A stretch of DNA of 5,327 nucleotides from Caldilineaceae bacterium (lineage in GTDB: Bacteria > Chloroflexota > Anaerolineae > Caldilineales > Caldilineaceae), in contig JAAUPU010000288.1 in NCBI GenBank assembly GCA_012032975.1, positions 1 to 5,327 of the forward strand, given 5' to 3'. The notes below the pieces were generated by a model that worked only from the letters and a program-made list of their open reading frames with translations, ran no database searches and had not been told where the DNA came from. Positions 1 through 5,327 of the stretch are shown one piece after another; within the stretch, counting starts at the first letter, position 1; each line of letters opens with the position of its first letter. The translations under genes were made by a program, and so were the position numbers.

Positions 1-1
1 C

Positions 2-1253
2 GTGGAAAATGTCACGGACGTTTTGAAATTGAATCAAAAGGTGTATGCGGTTGTACTGGAGGTGGAATTCGATCAACGATCAGGCGGAGAACGCATTCGA
101 TTGAGTATGAAGGACGTCAATCAAGAAACGGGAACCTACACGGGTCGTTCGTTGAACAGCAGCGGCGGAAACTATCGTGGTCGCAGTGGTGGCGGCCCTC
201 GAACGTCCAATCAACAATTGGTGATTTCGTGCCAACCTTCGTCGCGAAGAGCTAGTTGGACTGCATCGAGAATGGGATACTCTAGCAGACGGCGACAATC
301 ACACGAAGAAGAGCAAAAAAGACGACGGCATCGATGCGGCCTACCTACGAAAACTATATTCTTCCAGTCCCGATCCGCCAGCTGCTGTGGCTCAGGCGGA
401 TGCTAAAAAAGCTTCACACGACAAGAAGAAGAAGAAACCTCACCTCGAGAGAGACTCGTCGTCATCCTCGGATGACAGTTCTTCCTCTTCTTCCTCGTCA
501 TCATCCTTCGAGAGTGACCGTCGCAAACGCAAAAGACATCGATCCTCCAAAAGCGGGCGGAACAGACGAGGAAGAGACGCATCTCGATCCAAAAGACGAC
601 GACGAAGAAGAGATCGCTCCATCAGTAGTAGTAGCCCCTCGTCGTCATCGACTTCTTTGTCTGACAGTAGCAGCAGCAGCAGCAGCAGCAGCAACGACTC
701 GACTACTCCCAAGAAAGTCAAGTTCAGCATCGACGAGGAAGGCCAGGCTACGCATAACGATGCCCTACCCGAATCGGATTTGAGAGACGCTCAGGACTTT
801 AAGCAGGCCGTACAGGGTGCAGCTCACAACAGCAACGATGACGGCGATATGGAAGGGCCTATGCCGTTGGCCCAGCCCATGGGTGGACCTGGTGGTGGGG
901 CTGATGGAGCTGCCTCGTACGGAAAGGCGCTGCTGCCAGGAGAGGGTCAAGCGCTGGCTCAGTATGTGCAACAAACTTGCGTATTCCTCGTCGTGGAGAA
1001 ATCGGCTATTCCGGAGACGACATTGACCATTTTGAAAAGTCGGGCTACGTCATGTCGGGGTCCCGTCATACACGCATGAATGCCGTTCGTATTCGAAAGG
1101 AAAATCAAGTGTACTCGGCCGAGGAGCAACGTGCCTTTGGCGCTGTTAACCATGGAAGAGAATCAGCAAAAGGAAGCGCAGCTCATGGAAGATTTTCGCA
1201 CCATGTTGAAAGACAAGCAAAAGATGAAGCAGGATGCTGCAGGTGGTCACTAA
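2..1253 (+). CDS. S1 / RS-rich / NKAP C-terminal domain protein, 5'-partial, three frame breaks
   Basis: This is the 3' part of a eukaryotic gene, probably for a nuclear RNA-processing or splicing-associated protein; the 5' end lies outside the window. Frame 2 opens inside an S1 RNA-binding domain, ending in IRLSMKDVNQETG (residues 32-44), the strand and loop typical of S1 domains in DHX8/PRP22 and ZCCHC17. A Gly/Arg-rich linker follows. After about 225 the frame moves by one base and continues through poly-Ser and RS/Arg-rich tracts (about 454-700). From 921 comes a near-canonical NKAP C-terminal domain: GKALLPGEG, RIPRRGEIG, SGYVMSGSRH and RKENQVYSAEEQRA. Two more frame breaks, at 974-976 (one A missing) and 1136-1138 (one T extra), cancel each other. 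The last stretch, LALLTMEENQQKEAQLMEDF, aligns with the NKAP tail and stops at TAA 1251, followed at once by TAG. The NKAP assignment is firm. The S1 assignment rests on half a domain. Whether both belong to one protein is inferred. Confidence 0.8.
220..230 (+). other. frame break 1: probable extra T in TTT run
   Basis: The upstream S1 frame reads on as unrelated sequence, while the frame that leads into the Ser-rich region has a TGA stop at 222-224. Dropping one T from 225-227 joins them as QLVIRANLRREELVGLH. A homopolymer sequencing error fits best; a true mutation is possible. Confidence 0.6.
669..692 (+). repeat. AGC trinucleotide microsatellite, 8 units
   Basis: Eight perfect AGC codons encode Ser within the Ser-rich part of the S1/NKAP protein. 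They sit just after an imperfect AGT unit and a second TCG/TCA-coded Ser tract at about 640-658. The region is a candidate for length polymorphism between alleles. Confidence 0.9.
968..980 (+). other. frame break 2: probable missing A in AAA run
   Basis: Restoring one A at 973-975 turns the sequence into codons for QQNLRIPRRGEIG, which lines up residue for residue with the NKAP family stretch before and after RIPRRGEIG. Without it the frame leaves the conserved domain. Confidence 0.8.
1131..1142 (+). other. frame break 3: probable extra T in TTT run
   Basis: The frame with SAEEQRA would continue as FGAVNHG. Removing one T of 1136-1138 gives ALALLTMEENQQ, which matches the NKAP C-terminal helix and runs to the TAA at 1251. 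This shift restores the frame used before break 2. Confidence 0.8.
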
Positions 1254-1352
1254 TAGCCGGAGAAGATGCGGTGAGAAAAGAACCGTAAAGCTGATAAGTA
1301 CATACTAACATCATCATTCTATGCATAGTCGTTGACTACAACCATAAATATA

Positions 1353-2619
1353 TTATGCAACTTTGACTTGAACAGTATCGCCCAATGCCTGCGTTTCAAA
1401 TTGCTTTTGTAACAGCCCCAACATTCCATTGGCCATGGCCTCACCAATCAACCAATACGTCTCGCAGTTGTTGTTCCAATGATAACCCTGGTTGCCCGGC
1501 GAGGCTGGGAACGGATCGCGATGAAAGGCACGCGTGTCGACGCTTTCCACCGTACCTCTAAATTCGGGATACTTGGTGGCATTTGCCACGGCAAATTGCG
1601 CCGCTACAATAGCATCTCGTCGTCCATGATCGGGCGTGTATCCTTGAAAGCCCGACACGCCAATGACAAAGGGCAAGTTGGGCGTATTCAAATCGCGTCG
1701 GACATCCCGAATGAGATTGGCCAGGTTGTCTTCGTATTCGTTGGTCATGTTGACGTCACAGCCGTCGTTCCAACCTTGATGCCACGCAAAGCCGGCCAAT
1801 TGATAGCGTCCGTCAAACGTGGGAAAGAACTGATGAAGTTGGGTCAATGTCTTGTAGGTATTGGCAATCACGGCTTCGTAATACAGTCCAGTGGTGCCGC
1901 CGGAGGAGGGTGGACGAAAGTTTTCAGCCAAACTGCGACCGCCCCAGGCCAGCTTTAATAATAGAATTTGTTGTTTTTGTTGCTGCCCATTCAATGTTTC
2001 GGCAAGCGTCCAACCAAAGCCAAGCTCGGGTCCCATTTGCTCTCCTTGCTGTCCCGGATCGCCACCAAAGCCAGGCACTAACGGCCCGTACTGCCCAATG
2101 TGATTGTGCACGTCGAGGTAATTTTCGCGGTTGTACGTCACCCACACATCGTCGCGGGATGTCCACGTTATATTGCCGTCAGTGGAGACTTGCTGCAGTT
2201 TGCTGTACTTTTCGGGATACGTCTCCATCATCCAGGGCAGTGTCCCATTCAAGTACTGACCCGTCGTTTCGTCTTGTTTGGCAATGTAGCCATGTCCTTG
2301 CATGTTGGATTGTCCGACCATAATAAATACTTTGAGCGGTGGCTTGCCGCGGGGAACGGGACGGTTTAGTCGGCGTATGGGGCTTGTTGGGGACCCGAAT
2401 GACGACGACCGTCACGATCAATAAGGCATACACAGCAAACAAGACGAAATAGCGGCCCGTATTGTTTTTGTCATGGTGATGATCCTGATGATGGTTGGGA
2501 TTCGGAGGTCTGTTGTTGTGAGAGGGGAGGCGTTGACGGACTACTTGTTGCTCTGTATCATCCCCATCATGTTGATCTTCCATCAACGATAGCAATGGAT
2601 CGGATAATGCGGATGTCAT
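1353..2619 (-). CDS. membrane-anchored SASA-type carbohydrate esterase (sialate O-acetylesterase-like), one frame break
   Basis: This is a eukaryotic gene for a serine esterase of the SASA/CE6 kind, enzymes that remove acetyl groups from sugars; the substrate here is unknown. With one base corrected near 2351-2354 it encodes about 421 residues from the ATG at 2619. Residues 1-56 are hydrophilic with a His/Asn-rich patch (about 34-50). Residues 57-75 form one membrane segment, with the catalytic part after it, as in a type II signal-anchor protein facing the secretory lumen or outside. The domain opens with KVFIMVGQSNMQGHG, whose Ser (about 104) is the nucleophile of the family's GQSNM block. 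GPELGFG and WHQGWND are further family blocks. GYHWNNN (His about 380) is the likely catalytic His. The usual DxxH Asp is absent here (NQGYH). The stop at 1353 faces the NKAP gene stop 99 bases away. The family call is confident; the topology is inferred. Confidence 0.8.
2346..2358 (-). other. frame break in esterase gene: probable extra base in GGGG run (2351-2354)
   Basis: The anchor-containing frame runs past this site into unrelated sequence, while the catalytic frame is open upstream to here, reading GKPPLKVFIMVGQSNM. Removing one G of the plus-strand run 2351-2354 joins both halves as SRSRGKPPLKVFIM. A tiny intron cannot be excluded, but the single-base explanation matches the three breaks in the neighbouring gene. 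Confidence 0.6.
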
Positions 2620-3062
2620 GGTGTCGGCAACAAAGAATGTAATTACTCACGAACCAAAATGCTTCTGCAAATGTTCTTTAGTTTTCAGTCGCAAAACACG
2701 CAACTGATTTGATGACTGCTACTGGGATGAACGACGGAGTGTGCCGGACGAACGAGTGAGGAGATTCCAGGAATGCGGTAGTAGTTGTGCAGTCGTAGTT
2801 ACCAACTCTGCTGCTACCGGTGCTGCTAATGAGCAGGAAGCGGTGGGGTTGACTTGAACTGGCGAATGTGTTTTCGAGTATTGATATTCAATGTGTGAAG
2901 GCTTTGTTCATATATTGAATTGATATCGAAGGAGTCAATTCCACGTTCTCCTAATAATCTCGATTCAACTTGCATAGACGATAAAACAACGTACGAAGTA
3001 TTCTACAGTGCATCTATTGCTACTCTAGCATCATGCCAGCCAACACCACCTACTATCATCAA
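2620..3062. other. eukaryotic intergenic region, no gene seen
   Basis: This stretch separates the start of the esterase gene from the stop of the phosphatase-like fragment, both on the minus strand. It should hold the esterase promoter and the phosphatase 3' untranslated region. No conserved protein, tRNA or clear promoter element could be recognised. It contains a small inverted repeat, ATTGA-TAT-TCAAT (2880-2892), near a further AT-rich stretch at 2910-2926. Confidence 0.6.
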
Positions 3063-3503
3063 CTAGTGAAAGCCTCCATAAATGACTTCCACCGACTGGG
3101 GGTCAATCATGTATGTGGCCTGCCCCGACGGCCGCGTGGCCTTGATCAGGGTAATGGCTACCACTCCGCAATTGACAATCTTTTTCTTCTTTCCCACATG
3201 ATTGTCACCATATGGCAAAAAGGTCTGGAAGAAGGACCGGAACCAAATGGAATGCCCGCCCACAACGACATATTGTTCGGGACAACTGGGCGAAAAGACA
3301 AATTGACAAAAGTCGCGCATCCGTTTCAGACCGTTGGTGTTGAGCGGCTTGTTGCCGGCATGCAAAGACATGTCCACCTGATTGATATAGGTGGACTGAA
3401 AATTGGTCAACCGTGACGTCTTATCAATCCACGACGCTTGGATCTGTGTGTGGGCAGGCGTTATGGACAAGGTGTCGGGATTGCGACTGATTTCTTGCAG
3501 GGC
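3063..3503 (-). CDS. 3' fragment of a histidine-phosphatase-superfamily (phosphoglycerate-mutase-like) gene
   Basis: About 145 C-terminal residues of a eukaryotic protein resembling the branch-1 histidine phosphatases of diatoms. The fragment starts near ALQEISRNPDT, which resembles the LQE segment conserved in phosphoglycerate-mutase-like proteins. It continues with SLHAGNKPLNTNGLKRM, then YVVVGGHSIWFRSFF. That block carries the second active-site His in its usual GH context, followed by KKKKIVNCGVVAITL and the stop at 3063. The catalytic RHG motif and the N-terminal half are missing because bacterial sequence begins at about 3500. The reading frame runs uninterrupted into the bacterial TauE gene, so naive gene calling yields a false fusion up to 4073. 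Family assignment is from memory of similar proteins; the exact substrate cannot be told. Confidence 0.6.
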   Translation of the reverse strand, partial: ALQEISRNPDTLSITPAHTQIQASWIDKTSRLTNFQSTYINQVDMSLHAGNKPLNTNGLKRMRDFCQFVFSPSCPEQYVVVGGHSIWFRSFFQTFLPYGDNHVGKKKKIVNCGVVAITLIKATRPSGQATYMIDPQSVEVIYGGFH

Positions 3504-3515
3504 TGGAACGATCAG
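3495..3515. other. chimeric junction between eukaryotic and bacterial DNA
   Basis: To the right, the minus strand encodes the second glycine-rich TauE motif, GIGGGFLIVPAL. To the left, the same frame continues as QEISRNPDTLSI, which belongs to a phosphatase. Both genes are interrupted here. PAL (3498-3506) would fit either protein, so the breakpoint may fall in a few bases of microhomology. Base composition, gene style and frame integrity change across this point. No insertion sequence, target duplication or integrase site is visible. Confidence 0.75.
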
Positions 3516-3998
3516 GAAACCACCACCGATGCCAAAAAAGCCCGATACCATGCCGGTGCCTATCCCAAGGCCTGCCAGGCGGGGCAACAGTATCCGGGCT
3601 GTGTTAAATTCGAGGCGCACGCTTTCATTACCAGGCGACTTGCGGGGGCGTAGCATCAGCAGCCCAACGCCGATCATCAAGGCGCCAAACAGGACCAACA
3701 GCTGGGCGCCGTCGGTACGTTGCCCCAGCCAGGCGCCTGCCGCAGCACCCGCCACGCCACTGAGGGCAAAGACAATGGTGCAACGCCACTTGATCAACCC
3801 GGACCTGGCGTTCAGGGCCAGGTTGACCAGAGCGCTGCTGGTAACCGCAACCGCGGCCGTGCCGATCGCGATATGGGTGGAGCCATCGCCCAGCAACTTT
3901 GCCATCATCGGCATGGCCAGGATGGAGCCGCCGCCGCCGATCAGGCCCAGCGTCAGCCCGACCAGCATTCCACCCAGTATCGACAGCACCCAGAACAT
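3501..3998 (-). CDS. TauE/SafE-family sulfite/organosulfonate exporter, C-terminally truncated
   Basis: A membrane protein of the TauE/SafE (DUF81) family; in sulfide-oxidation clusters these are thought to export sulfite. About 166 residues are present, against roughly 250 for the family. The ATG at 3998 follows AAGGA (4007-4011) by eight bases, and the sequence opens MFWVLSILGGMLVG. The first repeat motif, GLTLGLIGGGGSILAMP, and the start of the second, GFFGIGGGFLIVPAL, are both clear, with hydrophobic segments between them. About five of the expected membrane segments are present. The remaining segments are replaced by the phosphatase-like tail. The gene starts five bases after the rhodanese stop, and its ribosome site lies in the last codons of that gene, so the two are probably co-transcribed and translationally coupled. 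Confidence 0.85.
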
Positions 3999-4003
3999 AC
4001 GGC

Positions 4004-4540
4004 TTATCCTTTCGAGCAGGCCACTGCCTGGCGATTCCAGGGCATGCGTTGCAGCAGCATCGCCAGCCCACAAGTTCCGGTAGCACCTGCGAACATCAGG
4101 CCAGCGCCGACGAAACCGGACAGCAGGTAGAACCAGGGTGTGACAGTCGCTCCCAGAACCACCCCGGTCAGCACCATACTACCGGCAGCAAGCTGCATCT
4201 GGCGCATCAGCTCCATGGGTTGTTTACGGTCGCAGACCACCGGCAACCCGGCTTTTTTCCAGGCGTCCAGTCCGCCTTCAAGTACATAAGCCTCACAGGC
4301 TGCGGCATCTGCCAACAGCGCGGAATTGCTGGCGGTGCGGGCGCCGGAGCGGCAGTGGAAGATAATCTGCCTGGAGCCATGTGGTGTATCGATCTTCGCA
4401 GGCAGGGCTGCAACCGGTACGGATTTCGCGTTGGCGATGTGCTCGCGCGCATACTCATCCGGATTGCGGATATCAACCAGCAGTGCGCCTTCTTCCATCA
4501 GGCGGCGGGCTTGTTCGGGGTTCAGGTTTTGCAATGACAT
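4004..4540 (-). CDS. YgaP-like rhodanese with C-terminal membrane hairpin
   Basis: A 178-residue sulfurtransferase, close in length and layout to E. coli YgaP. Residues 1-105 form a rhodanese domain, with LVDIRNPDEYAREHI near the N terminus and the active-site loop CRSGART, where Cys63 is the residue that would carry the persulfide. Residues about 115-170 hold two hydrophobic segments of the DUF2892 type, including LSGFVGAGLMFAGATG, followed by MPWNRQ as in YgaP. This places the enzyme on the inner membrane with its catalytic domain in the cytoplasm. It probably transfers sulfane sulfur during persulfide or thiosulfate handling. The start at 4540 has AGGAG (4549-4553), eight bases upstream and overlapping the arsR stop, so it is the middle gene of a leftward operon. 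Confidence 0.92.
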   Translation of the reverse strand: MSLQNLNPEQARRLMEEGALLVDIRNPDEYAREHIANAKSVPVAALPAKIDTPHGSRQIIFHCRSGARTASNSALLADAAACEAYVLEGGLDAWKKAGLPVVCDRKQPMELMRQMQLAAGSMVLTGVVLGATVTPWFYLLSGFVGAGLMFAGATGTCGLAMLLQRMPWNRQAVACSKG

Positions 4541-4551
4541 GATATTTGCTC

Positions 4552-4833
4552 CTATGAACAGTAGAGGTCTTTCAAAAGCTTGATCAGGCTTACCAGGTTC
4601 GGATCGGCGATGCGGTAAAGCACGGACTGTGCCTCACGGCGACTTTCCAGCAGGCCATCTTCGCGCATGCGAGAAAGGTGCTGGGAAGTTGCTGAGGGGC
4701 TGAGCCCGACTGCGTCGGCAAGTTCGCCGGCGCTGTTTTCACCACTGCCGATCAGGGTGCAAAGTATGAGCAGGCGTCGTTCATTGCCGAGCGAACGCAG
4801 TACGGCTGCGGCTATTCCGGCGCTTGCTTGCAT
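4552..4833 (-). CDS. ArsR-family persulfide-responsive repressor, BigR/YgaV type
   Basis: A winged-helix regulator of the ArsR/SmtB family. From the ATG at 4833 it has 93 residues, close to the size of E. coli YgaV. The recognition helix reads ADAVGLSPSATSQHLSRMRE, followed by the wing, LLESRREAQSVLYRI. Two cysteines, Cys25 in LLILCTL and Cys92 in DLYCS, match the pair that in BigR-type repressors reacts with sulfane sulfur and lowers DNA binding. In-frame TTG codons at 4842 and 4902 are alternative starts. The one at 4902 would lie within the operator repeats and upstream of any leftward transcript starting there, so I prefer 4833, preceded by GCGGGA. It is the first gene of the leftward operon and divergent from the dioxygenase it probably represses. 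Function is inferred from family and context. Confidence 0.88.
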   Translation of the reverse strand: MQASAGIAAAVLRSLGNERRLLILCTLIGSGENSAGELADAVGLSPSATSQHLSRMREDGLLESRREAQSVLYRIADPNLVSLIKLLKDLYCS

Positions 4834-4878
4834 CTTGGCCAATCCCGCTTCGTCAAGGACATTGGGGTTTCCATGTAA

Positions 4879-4910
4879 TTTAGAATGTGCTAAATTTAGC
4901 AAAAGCTAAA
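4879..4910. promoter_or_regulatory. tandem operator, two TTTAG-N6-CTAAA repeats
   Basis: Two 16-bp inverted repeats of identical half-sites stand back to back at 4879-4894 and 4895-4910. Their inner arms make a perfect 12-bp palindrome, GCTAAATTTAGC, at 4889-4900. The site lies between divergent arsR and dioxygenase genes, as expected for an ArsR-type repressor binding as two dimers. It covers the probable rightward -10 box and the likely leftward promoter, so one bound repressor could silence both directions. Binding by the adjacent regulator is inferred. Confidence 0.75.
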
Positions 4911-4912
4911 AT
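4907..4912 (+). promoter_or_regulatory. candidate -10 box of the dioxygenase gene
   Basis: TAAAAT matches the sigma-70 -10 consensus at five of six positions. It would place the transcript start near 4918-4920, just ahead of the AGGAG site. No good -35 box is seen at the right distance. It overlaps the right-hand operator. Confidence 0.35.
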
Positions 4913-4923
4913 ACAAGTCAACC

Positions 4924-4928
4924 AGGAG
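4924..4928 (+). promoter_or_regulatory. ribosome binding site of the dioxygenase gene
   Basis: AGGAG lies eight bases before the ATG at 4937 and decides that start. Confidence 0.85.
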
Positions 4929-4936
4929 TACAACCG

Positions 4937-5327
4937 ATGAACAACAGAAATCCCGAAATCCAGGCCTTTTTTGATGAAACGACGAACACCATTACCTACC
5001 TGCTTATCGACCCGGATACGCGGGAAGCAGCCATAGTTGACCCGGTATTGGACTACGATCATCGCTCGGGCCGGGCAGGTGTGGAATCAGCCAACCGTGT
5101 GCTTGAGGCTGTGCGCCTGGCAGGGGCCGAGGTGAAATGGATACTCGAAACCCACGCCCATGCAGATCACCTGTCGGCGGCGCCCTACCTGAAGCTCAAA
5201 ACCGGCGCGAAGGTAGGGATAGGTGAACATATCCGCGAAGTGCAACGCATTTTCCGCCCGGTATTCAACCTGGACGATGTGTCTGGCGATGGCAGTGAGT
5301 TCGATCATCTTTCAAAGATGGTGAGTC
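4937..5327 (+). CDS. Blh/ETHE1-like persulfide dioxygenase (metallo-beta-lactamase fold), 3'-partial
   Basis: The first 130 residues of a metallo-beta-lactamase-fold enzyme; the gene continues past the window edge. Family members oxidise glutathione persulfide to sulfite with a mononuclear iron. The sequence opens with FFDETTNTITYLLIDP, then AAIVDPVLDYD, a layout typical of the Blh and ETHE1-like group. The metal motif, THAHADHLSAAPYL, has His73, His75, Asp77 and His78, so the HxHxDH signature is intact. GIGEHIREVQ follows, also typical of Blh proteins. Later metal ligands lie outside the window. Its sulfite product matches the divergent TauE exporter, and the adjacent BigR-type regulator supports sulfide detoxification. 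The start is fixed by the AGGAG site. Other MBL hydrolases such as glyoxalase II share the metal motif, but the flanking sequence and neighbours favour the dioxygenase. Confidence 0.88.
   Translation, partial: MNNRNPEIQAFFDETTNTITYLLIDPDTREAAIVDPVLDYDHRSGRAGVESANRVLEAVRLAGAEVKWILETHAHADHLSAAPYLKLKTGAKVGIGEHIREVQRIFRPVFNLDDVSGDGSEFDHLSKMVS

Noticed and set aside
440..730. Leu-rich minus-strand frame
   Set aside because: It is the complement of the Ser and Asp codons of the RS-like region and has no conserved features.
960..1140. Programmed frameshifting in the NKAP gene
   Set aside because: There is no slippery heptamer with a downstream structure that I can see, the shifts occur in both directions, and a third and fourth break nearby make sequence error simpler.
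1479..2323. Plus-strand frames opposite the esterase
   Set aside because: These are antisense shadows; the minus strand carries the GQSNM and WHQG blocks.
2880..2926. Inverted repeats around ATTGA-TAT-TCAAT as a regulatory element or terminator
   Set aside because: The arms are short and AT-rich, such repeats are common by chance, and nothing nearby supports a function.
3033..3416. Plus-strand frame starting MPANTTYYH
   Set aside because: It is antisense to the phosphatase-like fragment, whose conserved GGHS block lies on the minus strand.
3063..4073. A 336-residue fusion protein of transporter and phosphatase as a real gene
   Set aside because: The N-terminal 25 residues read over the end of the rhodanese gene, the true TauE start is at 3998 with its own ribosome site, and the C-terminal part belongs to a different domain of life. 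The shared frame has a one-in-three chance of arising by accident.
3403..4083. Long plus-strand frames opposite the TauE gene
   Set aside because: They are antisense readings of GC-rich bacterial coding DNA, without conserved motifs; the minus-strand frame has clear TauE motifs.

Overview
The window looks like two pieces of DNA from different organisms. Positions 1 to about 3495 read as nuclear DNA of a eukaryotic microalga. A diatom is my best guess, from the style of the histidine-phosphatase tail and the compact, intronless-looking genes. Positions from about 3507 to 5327 read as a proteobacterial chromosome: higher GC, Shine-Dalgarno sites, operon-style spacing and uninterrupted reading frames. 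The transition lies around 3495-3515, inside a gene on both sides, and the two gene fragments happen to share one reading frame. A chimeric read, misassembly or bacterial contamination is the most economical explanation. A real insertion cannot be excluded from sequence alone.

Eukaryotic part. (1) 2-1253 (+) is the 3' portion of an RNA-processing-type protein. It has the end of an S1 RNA-binding domain, a Gly/Arg-rich linker, a Ser-rich and Arg/Ser-rich region, and a very clear NKAP-type C-terminal domain. The frame is broken by three single-base homopolymer-type indels. (2) 1353-2619 (-) is convergent with gene 1 and encodes a membrane-anchored SASA-type (sialate O-acetylesterase-like) esterase, with one more single-base frame break near 2351. 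(3) 2620-3062 is non-coding and holds the presumed promoter of gene 2. (4) 3063 to about 3500 (-) is the 3' end of a histidine-phosphatase (phosphoglycerate-mutase-like) gene, cut off at the junction.

Bacterial part. A sulfide/persulfide detoxification divergon. Leftward from a shared regulatory region lie an ArsR-family regulator of the BigR/YgaV type (4552-4833), a YgaP-like rhodanese with a C-terminal membrane hairpin (4004-4540), and a TauE/SafE-type exporter truncated at the junction (about 3501-3998). Rightward lies a Blh/ETHE1-like metallo-beta-lactamase-fold persulfide dioxygenase (4937 to beyond the window end). Two back-to-back 16-bp inverted repeats, TTTAG-N6-CTAAA, sit between the divergent genes and are the probable operators. 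The inferred logic is that the regulator senses sulfane sulfur through a Cys pair, the dioxygenase makes sulfite from persulfide, the rhodanese moves sulfane sulfur, and TauE exports sulfite. This is a known type of system. I see no clearly undescribed one. The most unusual items are the in-frame chimeric junction, the S1-NKAP domain combination and the tandem operator.
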